Positions 1 to 7,782 of a DNA stretch of 15,481 bases are shown here, one piece after another. The DNA is from Gammaproteobacteria bacterium. Its GTDB lineage: Bacteria; Pseudomonadota; Gammaproteobacteria; GCA-001735895. Numbering within the stretch: position 1 is the first letter of the stretch; every line of letters begins with the position of its first letter. The stretch lies in contig QNFD01000019.1 in assembly GCA_003645435.1 (NCBI GenBank), forward strand, positions 1 through 15,481. Reading direction: 5' to 3'. The position numbers and the translations under genes are program-made. Below the pieces are notes generated by a model, which was not told where the DNA came from, made no database searches, and worked only from the letters and a program-made list of their open reading frames with translations.

Positions 1-2196
1 AACCAGCCGTTTGTTCATAAATGACTTTGATTCCTTTTGCTCGAGAATTGCATCACGGCCGATGAAAGCAACGTCCTTGTCGAGGTCACAAACGAAACTC
101 AGGCCGCATTCCAACGGCGTATCGACCTCGGCCACATCGTGCCCATAGTGAACGAACTTTTTCTCGATTCGGCAGGTATCGAGCGTGTGCATGCCCGCCA
201 TTTTAAGACCGTGAGCTTCACCTTTTTGCCACAGGTAATCGAATCCGTGGCGGGCCTGGTCAACCGGCACATAAAGCTCCCAGCCCAGTTCACCCACATA
301 GGATACCCTGGCCGCCCAGGCCCGCGTTGCGCCCAGTTCTACTGCCTGGAAAGACCCGAATGGAAAATTTTCGGTACTCATATCATGGCCCAGTGCCTCA
401 CCCAGCAGTGCACGGCTAGTCGGCCCCATCACTCCCATTACCGCCCAGGCATTGGTAATATCGCTGACACAACAGAACTCGTCTTCCTTGATATGCCGGT
501 TGAGCCAGTTAATATCTTTTATAGTCTGCGCCGCACCGCTGACGACCCAGTACTGATCTTCGCGCATTCGCGTAACGGTAAGATCGGCCTCGATACCGCC
601 GCGCTCGTTAAGCCAGTGGGTATAAACCATCTTGCCGGGCTCGACATCGACATTCGCACTACTAATTCGTTGCAATACCGCGCAGCTATCGCGACCCTGA
701 ACCAGGTATTTGGAGAATGAACTCTGGTCAAACAGGACGACGTTCTCGCGTGCAGCCTTATGTTCGGCGGCGTTGTATTCAAACCAGTTTTGTTTGCCAA
801 AACTGTATTCATATTTCGGCTCTACACCCTCGGGGGCAAACCAGTTAGGACGCTCCCATCCCGCTGCTTCACCAAAACAGGCATTGTGCGCCTGTAATTT
901 CTCGTGCAATGGCGAGTGGCGAAGATCCCGTGAGGTTTCCATCTGCCGAAACGGATAGTGATTGTCATATAACAGTCCAAGCGTCTCGGTGACTCGATTC
1001 TCTATATAGTGTTGGGTCGACTGAAACGGAAACATGCGGCGAATATCGTTACCCCATAAATCCATTGTCGCGTGCCCCTTTTCCATCCACTCGGCCAGTG
1101 CTCGCCCGAGCCCGCCCGAGGTCTGGATACCGACGGAGTTCAGACCGCAGGCGACATAAAAATTTTTCAGCTCGGGCGATTCACCCATGTGAAACTGATC
1201 GTCGGGGGTAAAACTTTCAGGTCCGCAGAAAAACTTGCGCCAACCGACTTCTTGCAGAAACGGCAGCCGATACATCGCATCTTCAAGTACCGGCATGAAC
1301 TGTTCATCCAGATGACCTTCGAGTTCTTCGAAAGCAAAATCATCCGGCACACCATTTTGCCCCCAGGGTATCGCATTCGGTTCGAATGCGCCGACCATGA
1401 TGCTGCCCGCGTCTTCGCGGTAATAGGCGCACTTGTCATGGTCTCTCAGCACGGGTAAATCGGAGGGGATATCGTCCTGTTTTTCGGTGATTGCGTAATA
1501 GTGTTCACAGGCATGCAGGGGTACGTTAACACCCGCCATCTTGCCGACCTCACGTCCCCATAAGCCGGCGCAGTTGACAACAAAATCGGCCTGGATGTCG
1601 CCCTTGTCGGTTTTCACACCGGTGACTCGGCCATTGGCCTGGCTGATCGCGGTAACCTTGATACCTTCCAGGCATTTCACCCCGCGTTGACGTGCGCCCT
1701 TCACAAAAGCCGAGGTTATATCCACCGGGCTCGCGGTGCCATCCTGTGCTACCCAACTGCCGCCGAGTAGATCATCGGTTTTGACGAAGGGATAGAGAGC
1801 CTTGATTTCGGACGGGGTAATCATGTCGACCTGGGTCACACCAAATGCGTTGTTCATCGAGGCGACGCGCTTGAGTTCCTCGAAACGGGCAGCGCTATGT
1901 GCAATCGTAATCGAACCGACCTGCTTGAAACCGGTAGACTGGCCTGTCTCCTGCTCGAGTTCGTTCAACACCGCCATCGAATATTCGCAAAGCCTGGCAT
2001 GCGAGTCATTCGCGCGCATGGTGCCAACCAGGCCGGCAGCATGCCAGGTGGTACCGCAGCTAAACTGCTTGCGCTCGAGTAATACCACATCGGTCCAACC
2101 CTGCTTCGCCAGGTGATAGGCAACACTGGAACCGATAACTCCGCCCCCGATTATTACAGCACTCGCGCGCTCAGGAATTTGAACCGACATACTCAT
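1..2196 (-). CDS. FAD-dependent oxidoreductase with GcvT domain, dimethylglycine/sarcosine dehydrogenase type (partial, C-terminus off window)
   Basis: The minus-strand frame is open from an ATG at 2196 to the window edge (732 codons, no stop), so the last part of the protein is missing; relatives are roughly 800-850 aa. Residues 14-42 form an FAD-binding Rossmann segment (GGGVIG at 17-22, Glu41 ending the second strand). The motif GTTWHAAGL follows; its His52 corresponds to the histidine that carries covalent FAD in dimethylglycine dehydrogenase. The DAO fold continues to about 410 (CGPESFTPD, GLNSVGIQTSGG), then a linker domain, then a folate-binding GcvT domain from about 450 (GGIEADLTVTR with Asp538, SYVGELGWELYVP, FIGRDA). 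Such enzymes oxidise an N-methyl amine and pass the carbon to tetrahydrofolate; the substrate cannot be read from sequence. ATGs at 2196 and 2190 share an AGAGG ribosome site, 3 and 9 nt away, so the start may be two codons later. It lies in the same direction as phnW, 354 bp downstream, and may have its own promoter. Confidence 0.9.
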   Translation of the reverse strand, partial: MSMSVQIPERASAVIIGGGVIGSSVAYHLAKQGWTDVVLLERKQFSCGTTWHAAGLVGTMRANDSHARLCEYSMAVLNELEQETGQSTGFKQVGSITIAHSAARFEELKRVASMNNAFGVTQVDMITPSEIKALYPFVKTDDLLGGSWVAQDGTASPVDITSAFVKGARQRGVKCLEGIKVTAISQANGRVTGVKTDKGDIQADFVVNCAGLWGREVGKMAGVNVPLHACEHYYAITEKQDDIPSDLPVLRDHDKCAYYREDAGSIMVGAFEPNAIPWGQNGVPDDFAFEELEGHLDEQFMPVLEDAMYRLPFLQEVGWRKFFCGPESFTPDDQFHMGESPELKNFYVACGLNSVGIQTSGGLGRALAEWMEKGHATMDLWGNDIRRMFPFQSTQHYIENRVTETLGLLYDNHYPFRQMETSRDLRHSPLHEKLQAHNACFGEAAGWERPNWFAPEGVEPKYEYSFGKQNWFEYNAAEHKAARENVVLFDQSSFSKYLVQGRDSCAVLQRISSANVDVEPGKMVYTHWLNERGGIEADLTVTRMREDQYWVVSGAAQTIKDINWLNRHIKEDEFCCVSDITNAWAVMGVMGPTSRALLGEALGHDMSTENFPFGSFQAVELGATRAWAARVSYVGELGWELYVPVDQARHGFDYLWQKGEAHGLKMAGMHTLDTCRIEKKFVHYGHDVAEVDTPLECGLSFVCDLDKDVAFIGRDAILEQKESKSFMNKRLV

Positions 2197-2337
2197 TAGC
2201 CTCTTCAGATTTAATACGATAATACAGACGCAGATAATAAATGCTGCGACACATTTTCGATACCCCGATTTCTCCTATTTAACCCTGAATAGCGCGAGGC
2301 ACAGAGAATTAATATTGTTCAGTGCTGTTAACTGGTA

Positions 2338-2466
2338 GAGACATGGATTGGGAACGTCTGGCTGAGACCGTCATCCGCATGGATGCGGATGCCGAGCCCC
2401 CATGGATGGGACGGTCCGGCGCATCGGCACGGCGTGTCTCAGCCAGATGTTACCGATTCATGTCTC
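2338..2466 (+). repeat. 129-bp imperfect palindromic intergenic element with inner hairpins
   Basis: This element fills the centre of the 354-bp gene-free gap 2197-2550; I see no gene in the rest of that gap. Two 31-nt arms (2338-2368 and 2436-2466) are inverted copies with 27 of 31 Watson-Crick pairs. In a plus-strand RNA three of the four remaining positions are G-U pairs, leaving one mismatch. The 67-nt interior holds a hairpin CATCCGCATGGATGCGGATG (2372-2391), a smaller one CCCATGGATGGG (2399-2410), an enclosing pair ACCGTC/GACGGT (2367-2372 with 2410-2415) and an alternative pair TGCCGA/TCGGCA (2390-2395 with 2424-2429). The wording (ATGGATGGG then ACGGCGTGTC) resembles dispersed palindromes I associate with marine gammaproteobacteria; that is recollection, not a search. 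It could be a MITE-like repeat, a structured RNA or a transcript-end element of phnW. No U-run supports a classical terminator. Confidence 0.75.
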
Positions 2467-2550
2467 GGGTGATATGTAATAAGCCAAATCTATCGACATC
2501 ACCGGTTGCTAGCAATAATCATACTGTTAGTGGGACACCAATAAAGATTG

Positions 2551-3699
2551 TTAACTAATACGCTCAATACCAAACTGCTGCAGCATTGCCTTGACCGCAT
2601 CCAGCGCACCCTGCATCTGCTCAAGATTAAGGCGTCCGATGCATCCCATTCTAAAACTTTCGGCTACGGTCAACTTACCCGGGTAAATCACATACCCCTG
2701 GCCCCGAAGGCCGTCATAAAATGCATCGAAGTTGAATTCAGGATTTGTCGGCATATGAAAGGTGATGATTATTGGCGCCTGCAGGTCGTCAGGCAGCAGG
2801 GTTTTAAATCCCATTGCGCGCATGCCGGAAATCAAAAATTCACCATTTTCCCGGTATCGACCGCCACGGCCACTAACACCGCCCTCGGCTTCAAATTCCT
2901 TCAGCGCCTGATCGAAAGCCAGCAGTACATGCGTCGGCGGGGTAAAGCGCCACTGTTTGTTCTTCATCATCGCCTGCCATTGATCGTAGAGGTCCAGGCT
3001 CAGGGATGGCGAGTTGCCCTGCGTTTTTTGCATTGCCGATTCGCGAGCTATGCAGAATCCCATGCCTGGCGATCCTTCCAGGCATTTGTTGCTGGAAGCG
3101 ACCACCGCGTCAAACACGATTTCATTTACATCCAGCGGCAGTGCCCCAAATGCACTCATGGCGTCGATTAAAAGTCCGCGTTGATGCCTGGCGACAATTT
3201 CGGATATTTCCTTAATCGGGTTGAGTATGCCGGTCGTGGTCTCGCAATACACCATCACCACATGGCTGATGTCGGCATTCTCCGCGAGGCTCCTGTCTAG
3301 CTCTTCGGTGTCGATTGGAATGTCTTCGAGCGATTCCTGGATCAGGTAGTCGCGTTTATAGTAGTCGCAGATTTTGGCAATCCGATGCCCGTAGGCGCCG
3401 TTGACCAAGATCAGCAATTTACCGTCGGCCGGCACAAAGCAGCCAATCATCGCTTCGACGACAAAGGTGCCACTACCCTGTAGCGGTACGCAGACATGCG
3501 TGCCCGCACCATTGACGATATCCACTAGTCGATCCAGTATGTGCGCGTTTATTTCAATAAAGGTGCTATCCCTCGATCCGTAGTCATGCAGCATTGCCTG
3601 CTTCACGGTTGCCGAAGTGGTGAGCGGGCCGGGCGTCAATAAGTAGGGGTCACCGGTTGGTGAACTGGCGATATTTTTTTCGCTGGCAATGCTGATCAT
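2551..3699 (-). CDS. phnW: 2-aminoethylphosphonate:pyruvate transaminase
   Basis: This cytosolic PLP enzyme transfers the amino group of 2-aminoethylphosphonate to pyruvate, giving phosphonoacetaldehyde and alanine, the first step of AEP breakdown. The 382-aa product has the usual length (about 370) and the class V aminotransferase layout: N-terminal LLTPGPLTTS (20-29), cofactor-phosphate loop GSGTF (75-79), LIDAMSAFG with Asp179 stacking under the PLP ring, Schiff-base Lys205 in SSNKCLEGSPGMGF, and the late arginine in RMGCIG (about 353) expected to bind the substrate carboxylate. It starts at ATG 3699 behind only a weak GAGA ribosome site. It is transcribed away from lysR from a promoter resembling that of phnA. 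PhnW normally feeds either PhnX or PhnY/PhnA; the presence of phnA and phnY nearby and no phnX in the window indicates the phosphonoacetate branch. Confidence 0.95.
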   Translation of the reverse strand: MISIASEKNIASSPTGDPYLLTPGPLTTSATVKQAMLHDYGSRDSTFIEINAHILDRLVDIVNGAGTHVCVPLQGSGTFVVEAMIGCFVPADGKLLILVNGAYGHRIAKICDYYKRDYLIQESLEDIPIDTEELDRSLAENADISHVVMVYCETTTGILNPIKEISEIVARHQRGLLIDAMSAFGALPLDVNEIVFDAVVASSNKCLEGSPGMGFCIARESAMQKTQGNSPSLSLDLYDQWQAMMKNKQWRFTPPTHVLLAFDQALKEFEAEGGVSGRGGRYRENGEFLISGMRAMGFKTLLPDDLQAPIIITFHMPTNPEFNFDAFYDGLRGQGYVIYPGKLTVAESFRMGCIGRLNLEQMQGALDAVKAMLQQFGIERIS

Positions 3700-3736
3700 A
3701 ATAATTGGTCTCGGTAGCTGGTGTTTTGGATTGCCA

Positions 3737-3776
3737 TTTATACCGTTATTAAATAGTATCTATCCAATCGATATTA
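3737..3776 (-). promoter_or_regulatory. Predicted phnW promoter with LysR-type operator
   Basis: In the phnW/lysR divergent gap, the minus strand reads TAATATCGATT (3776-3766), then 23 nt, then a -10-like TATAAA (3742-3737). The ATG of phnW lies 38 nt past the -10. No good -35 hexamer is present; the operator covers that zone, as in activator-dependent LysR promoters. On the plus strand ATC-N9-GAT (3758-3772) also meets the T-N11-A LysR rule. The site is about 20 bp before the lysR start codon, so the same binding could repress lysR. The identical N23 layout occurs before phnA, which is the main support. Confidence 0.6.
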
Positions 3777-3795
3777 CTAATGCTTTAAATAGGCC

Positions 3796-4677
3796 ATGCC
3801 AATATCACACGCCCACCTACGTTCGTTTCATGCGGTAGCGACCCATGGCAGTTTCACACGCGCGGCCGAATTCCTGCATATTACCCAGCCAACCCTGTCG
3901 GGCCAGGTCAAGGAACTGGAAGAACGCTATGGCATCAAACTGTTTATACGCCATGGTCGGCGTATCGAATTGACCGATATGGGCTTGTCAGCCTACGCGA
4001 TTACGCGCCATATGTTTCGCTATGAAGAAGAAGTTGAACAACTACTGCAGTCGGCGCGGGCGCTGACTACCGGGAAACTACGGGTGGCAGCCGATTCGCC
4101 CTATATCGCCACGCCATTGCTGGCGCAATTTCAGCGGCTTTACCCTGGTATTCAAATTTCGATCCAGTACGGCAATTCCGAGCAGCTCATGACCTGGCTT
4201 GCCTCCAGGCGTTGTGATGTGGCCTTCCTGCCCAATATACCGCAGAGCGACGACCGGCTATTTTCTATACCGCTGGTACCCGATAACCTGGTGGTGTTTG
4301 TGAGCCAGGATCACGCCTGGGCCGATCGTCAATCGGTTAACATGGCGGAATTAACCAACCAGCGAATTGTACTGCGGGAAAAGGGCTCACGAACCCGCTC
4401 CATATTTGAAGAGGCGGTCAGGCAGTCTGGTTTAGAACTCAAGGACGTAATGGAAATTAGCGGGCGTGAAGGTGTGCGCGAAGCGGTCGCAGCCGGATTC
4501 GGCGTTGGCATCGTTGCCGAAAACGAGTTAGGCGCCGATTCACGGCTCAGCTCTCTGCGCGTCAGCGACGCCGAGTTAAATCATGCCGAGTATGTTACCT
4601 GCCTGAAAGAACACCAGGCCCTGCGAGTTACCGACGCATTCCTCGACATGATCCAGTCGAGTCAGCAAGCACAATAA
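3796..4677 (+). CDS. LysR-family transcriptional regulator of the phosphonate genes
   Basis: A 293-aa LysR-type regulator of standard length. Residues 1-62 form the winged helix-turn-helix (LRSFHAVATHGSFTRAAEFL, then ITQPTLSGQVKELEERYGIK and LFIRHGRRIELTDMG). Residues about 65-90 make the linker helix, and 90-290 the two-lobed periplasmic-binding-protein-like effector domain (TGKLRVAADSPYIATPLL; GVREAVAAGFGVGIVAENEL). It is divergent from phnW (96-bp gap) and followed at 122 bp by phnA-phnY in the same direction, so local control of both units is the simple reading. The likely effector is AEP or a pathway intermediate such as phosphonoacetaldehyde or phosphonoacetate; this is inference. The start at 3796 has only a weak AGG before it, but the N-terminus fits the family. 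LysR regulators next to phnWAY are known in other proteobacteria. Confidence 0.9.
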   Translation: MPISHAHLRSFHAVATHGSFTRAAEFLHITQPTLSGQVKELEERYGIKLFIRHGRRIELTDMGLSAYAITRHMFRYEEEVEQLLQSARALTTGKLRVAADSPYIATPLLAQFQRLYPGIQISIQYGNSEQLMTWLASRRCDVAFLPNIPQSDDRLFSIPLVPDNLVVFVSQDHAWADRQSVNMAELTNQRIVLREKGSRTRSIFEEAVRQSGLELKDVMEISGREGVREAVAAGFGVGIVAENELGADSRLSSLRVSDAELNHAEYVTCLKEHQALRVTDAFLDMIQSSQQAQ

Positions 4678-4696
4678 TTGAAGATATAAATTCTAT

Positions 4697-4738
4697 AGGT
4701 TAAATCGATATTAAGCATCTATAATATCGATTTAACCT
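4697..4738 (+). promoter_or_regulatory. Perfect 17-bp inverted repeat, likely LysR operator of phnA-phnY
   Basis: AGGTTAAATCGATATTA (4697-4713) and its exact reverse complement (4722-4738) flank the 8-nt spacer AGCATCTA. Each arm contains AATCGATATTA, also found before phnW. The right side includes ATC-N9-GAT (4717-4731), a LysR-type box. The dyad lies between lysR and phnA, with its right end at the expected -35 of the phnA promoter. As RNA it would form a long stem, but it is A+T-rich with no following T-run, so an operator is favoured over a terminator of lysR. Confidence 0.65.
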
Positions 4739-4755
4739 GATGCAAGCACTCAGGG

Positions 4756-4761
4756 TATAGT
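4756..4761 (+). promoter_or_regulatory. Predicted -10 box of the phnA-phnY promoter
   Basis: TATAGT lies 17 nt after the operator dyad and 23 nt after its TAATATCGATT half-site, the same distance as at phnW. Transcription would begin near 4768, giving a leader of about 32 nt to the ATG at 4800. This argues against the in-frame TTG at 4770 being the start of phnA. No convincing -35 hexamer is visible, in line with activator dependence. Confidence 0.45.
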
Positions 4762-4799
4762 GCCGTCCCTTGACCATCAACCCTGGATTCGCAGCACTC

Positions 4800-6053
4800 A
4801 TGAGTTCTAATAAATCAACCGTCAGCGTCAATGGACGCGATTACCTCTGGCCCGATAAACCCCTGGTGGTTGTCTGTATCGATGGCTCGGAGCCCGCTTA
4901 TATCGAACAGGCTATTGCGGCAGGCGTGATGCCCTGGATGAAAAAAATTGTCGAGGAACAGGGCACCGATTTACGCGCGCATTGCGTGGTGCCGAGTTTT
5001 ACCAATCCCAATAATATTTCTATCGTCACCGGCGTACCGCCGGTTGTGCATGGTATCTGCGGCAACTTTTACTATGATCGTGAAAATGATCGCGAAGTAA
5101 TGATGAACGAGCCCGAGTTACTGCGCACTCCAACTATTTTTAAAGCATTCCAGGATGCTGGTGCAAAAATTGCGGTGGTAACCGCCAAGGACAAGTTGCG
5201 CCGACTACTGGGTAACGAGCTTAAATTTGGTACTGACGGCGCCATTTGCTTTTCATCAGAAAAATCTGACCAGGTTAGCCTCGAGGAAAACGGCATCGAC
5301 AACGTCCTCGATCTGGTCGGCATGGAAGTGCCCTCGGTTTACAGTGCCGAGCTCTCGGAATTCATATTTGCGGCGGGCGTTAAATTGATGGAAACCGTGC
5401 GGCCCGATTTGATGTACCTGTCGACCACTGATTATATCCAGCACAAATTCGCACCCGGCAGCGATGGCGCCAACTCGTTCTACGCGATGATGGATGGTTA
5501 CTGGGCGCAACTGGATGCACTCGGCACGGTGATCGCACTGACCGCAGACCACGGCATGAACGCCAAACACAACGAGACCGGTGAACCCAATATAATTTAT
5601 CTACAGGATGAAATGGATCGGATCACATCCCCCGGCGCCACACGCGTGATCTTGCCGATCACCGATCCTTATGTCGTACACCACGGCGCGCTCGGGTCCT
5701 ACGCCACCGTTTATTTACCCGACGATGCGGATGTCGAAAGCCTTAAAACCGAGTTGCTGGCAATAGATGGGATGGCGCAGGTTTATGACAATGCGGAAGG
5801 TTGTGAACGCTTCGAGCTGGCCAATGACCGCATGGGGGATCTCATTCTGGTATCCAACCAGGATACGGTGATTGGTACCACGGCTTCCCGACACGATTTA
5901 TCCGGACTCGAGGTACCGCTGCGATCTCACGGTGGTCTAACCGAGCAGCAGGTGCCGTTGATTTTCAGTCAACCCGTTACCGACCTGGAAAATTACAAAC
6001 AGCTTCGAAATTTCGATATCTTTAATATCGCGCTCAACCACGCGATTCACTAA
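4800..6053 (+). CDS. phnA: Phosphonoacetate hydrolase
   Basis: This two-zinc enzyme of the alkaline phosphatase superfamily cleaves the C-P bond of phosphonoacetate to acetate and phosphate. The 417-aa product keeps every known active-site position: Asp28 in CIDGSEPAY, the nucleophile Thr68 in PSFTNPNN, Asp211 and His215 in STTDYIQHKF, Asp250-His251 in LTADHGMN, and His377 in RSHGG. From my memory of the Sinorhizobium meliloti enzyme the numbering agrees to within one residue. I chose the ATG at 4800 rather than the in-frame TTG at 4770 because the protein then begins just before the conserved SVNGRDY and because the predicted transcript begins near 4768. The ribosome site is poor. It is followed after 15 bp by phnY, so the two are one operon. 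No signal peptide is seen; the protein is cytosolic. Confidence 0.95.
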   Translation: MSSNKSTVSVNGRDYLWPDKPLVVVCIDGSEPAYIEQAIAAGVMPWMKKIVEEQGTDLRAHCVVPSFTNPNNISIVTGVPPVVHGICGNFYYDRENDREVMMNEPELLRTPTIFKAFQDAGAKIAVVTAKDKLRRLLGNELKFGTDGAICFSSEKSDQVSLEENGIDNVLDLVGMEVPSVYSAELSEFIFAAGVKLMETVRPDLMYLSTTDYIQHKFAPGSDGANSFYAMMDGYWAQLDALGTVIALTADHGMNAKHNETGEPNIIYLQDEMDRITSPGATRVILPITDPYVVHHGALGSYATVYLPDDADVESLKTELLAIDGMAQVYDNAEGCERFELANDRMGDLILVSNQDTVIGTTASRHDLSGLEVPLRSHGGLTEQQVPLIFSQPVTDLENYKQLRNFDIFNIALNHAIH

Positions 6054-6068
6054 CCGATTAGATGACTT

Positions 6069-7526
6069 ATGCCTAACACCATATTAGCAGAAATACCAAT
6101 GACAGTAAGACACGAAAAAATGCGTATAGCCGGCGAAAAAGTTGATGGCGATTCCGGCAAACTGGTTGAAGTATTCAACCCCTATAATGGCGAACTGGTC
6201 GGCACGGTGCCGCGCGCCAGCCGTGAACAGGTTGCCGCCGCATTCGAAATTGCCGCCAACTACAAACCAAAACTCACGCGTTACGAACGTCAGCAAATTC
6301 TAAGCAAAACGGCTGATATCATCGTATCACGCAAACATGAAATTTCAGATCTGATTACCGCCGAGAGCGGCCTGAGTAAAAAAGATAGTCTTTACGAAGT
6401 GGGTCGTGCATTCGACGTGTTTAGTCTCGCGGGTCAGTTGTGCATCAAGGACGATGGTCAAATTTTTTCCTGTGACCTGACCCCGCATGGCAAGCAACGC
6501 AAAATTTTCACCCAACGCGAACCACTGAATGCGATTTCCGCGATCACACCCTTCAACCATCCGTTGAACATGGTTTCGCACAAGATCGCACCCTCTGTGG
6601 CAACCAATAATTGCATGGTGGCTAAACCGACCGAGCTAACCCCGCTCACCGCGCTACTGCTGACAGACATTCTTTACGAAGCCGGTCTGCCACCGCAAAT
6701 GCTCTCCATGGTCACCGGGTTACCCGAGGACATGGGCGATGAGATGCTGACCAATGCAAATATTGACCTGGTTACTTTTACCGGCAGCGTACCGGTCGGC
6801 AAGTACATCGCCGAGACTGCCGGCTACAAAAGAACCGTACTCGAGCTTGGCGGCAACGCACCGCTTATTGTTATGGACGATGCCGATCTCGACAAGGCCG
6901 CCGAGCTCGCAGTCGCCGGCGGTACCAAAAATTCCGGACAACGCTGCACCGCAGTCAAGCGCGTGCTCTGCATTGATTCGGTTGCCGACGAATTTGCCGC
7001 CCTGGTTGCAGAGAAAGCGGCAAAACTGAAATACGGCGATCCAATGGATCCTGATACCGACGTTGGCACCGTGATCAATGAAAAATCGGCCATTCTATTT
7101 CAGAACCGGGTTAACGACGCGATCGAGAAGGGCGCCAAATTACTCTACGGCAATGTTCGTCAGGGCGCGGTTTATTCGCCGACAGTTCTCGATCACGTTC
7201 CTTATGACTGTGAACTGGTAGTAGAAGAAACCTTTGGTCCGCCGATTCCAATCATTCGGGTGCGCGACATCGATCACGCGATCGAAGTGGCCAACTCTAC
7301 CGCCTTCGGACTTTCTTCCGGGGTCTGCACCAATCGCATGGACGACATCATCCGTTTCATCAATGAGCTTGAAACCGGAACCGTGAATATCTGGGAAGTA
7401 CCGGGTTATCGCATCGAAATGTCACCCTTCGGCGGTATCAAGGATTCGGGTCTGGGCTACAAGGAAGGCGTTATCGAAGCGATGAGCAGTTATACAAATG
7501 TAAAAACCTTTTCCCTGCCCTGGTAG
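6069..7526 (+). CDS. phnY: Phosphonoacetaldehyde dehydrogenase (NAD-dependent)
   Basis: PhnY oxidises phosphonoacetaldehyde to phosphonoacetate, linking PhnW to PhnA. The 485-aa product is a full-length aldehyde dehydrogenase: oxyanion Asn163 and His164 in TPFNHP, cofactor Lys186 in VAKPTE, FTGS (237-240), general base Glu259 in LELGGNAP, nucleophile Cys293 in GQRC, and the late EETFGP and [10 protein letters not shown] motifs. Arg113, His164 and Arg292 sit where the S. meliloti enzyme has the residues reported to hold the phosphonate group (Arg108, His159, Arg290 from memory), which separates it from generic aldehyde dehydrogenases. The start is uncertain: ATG 6069 gives ten extra residues over an in-frame ATG at 6099, and neither has a clear ribosome site. 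It is second in the phnA-phnY operon and ends just before a repeat element. Confidence 0.93.
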   Translation: MPNTILAEIPMTVRHEKMRIAGEKVDGDSGKLVEVFNPYNGELVGTVPRASREQVAAAFEIAANYKPKLTRYERQQILSKTADIIVSRKHEISDLITAESGLSKKDSLYEVGRAFDVFSLAGQLCIKDDGQIFSCDLTPHGKQRKIFTQREPLNAISAITPFNHPLNMVSHKIAPSVATNNCMVAKPTELTPLTALLLTDILYEAGLPPQMLSMVTGLPEDMGDEMLTNANIDLVTFTGSVPVGKYIAETAGYKRTVLELGGNAPLIVMDDADLDKAAELAVAGGTKNSGQRCTAVKRVLCIDSVADEFAALVAEKAAKLKYGDPMDPDTDVGTVINEKSAILFQNRVNDAIEKGAKLLYGNVRQGAVYSPTVLDHVPYDCELVVEETFGPPIPIIRVRDIDHAIEVANSTAFGLSSGVCTNRMDDIIRFINELETGTVNIWEVPGYRIEMSPFGGIKDSGLGYKEGVIEAMSSYTNVKTFSLPW

Positions 7527-7577
7527 AGAGAGAAATCCTGGGAGTTTGTCGGACTTAGGGAGAATCTACTGCGTAGT

Positions 7578-7756
7578 AATCAGGGTCTGACCCTAATGGC
7601 AATTACTTAAGCTTATAGAACTCGTCATTGCGGCCTCCGAGCCGATACGTCGGACCGCGCAATCCAGCGCCCTATGGATGCCGGCGGTCCGACGCTTCGG
7701 TCAAGCCCGGGATGACGGCGATTTTGGCCTTAAGTAAGTGCCATTGGGGCCTGATT
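7578..7756. mobile_element. Nested inverted-repeat, MITE-like element
   Basis: This sits in the convergent gap between phnY and the ytoQ-family gene. The outer arms start AATCAGG (7578-7584) and end CCTGATT (7750-7756). Both continue into matching CCCNAATGGCANTTACTTAAG (left arm to 7611, right arm from 7729), with about 7 nt inserted on the left. The inner arms start CGTCAT (7623-7628) and end ATGACG (7712-7717), each about 43 nt, with an 11-bp perfect core CGTCGGACCGC (7648-7658 against 7684-7694). The left outer arm contains the small palindrome AGGGTCTGACCCT. It encodes no protein. The inner arm wording (CGTCATCCCGGGCTTGACC on the minus strand) matches a repeat I recall as common in proteobacteria; no search was run. 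No target-site duplication is obvious. It could act as a two-way transcript end for phnY and ytoQ. Confidence 0.65.
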
Positions 7757-7782
7757 CGTCGGGCCCTGGCTCAGTGCTAGCA

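Noticed and set aside
37..720. 227-codon open frame on the plus strand
   Set aside because: It lies opposite the flavin/GcvT gene, whose minus-strand frame gives clear conserved motifs throughout; the plus-strand product has no recognisable family.
2548..3171. 207-codon open frame on the plus strand
   Set aside because: Antisense to phnW, which has intact PLP-enzyme motifs; the plus-strand translation looks like an antisense shadow.
4697..4738. Rho-independent terminator of lysR
   Set aside because: The stem is A+T-rich and lacks a following T-run; its half-site recurs before phnW with the same promoter spacing, so an operator is preferred.
4770..4799. TTG at 4770 as the phnA start
   Set aside because: It would add ten residues absent from the family and would sit at the predicted transcription start; the ATG at 4800 matches the family N-terminus and active-site numbering.
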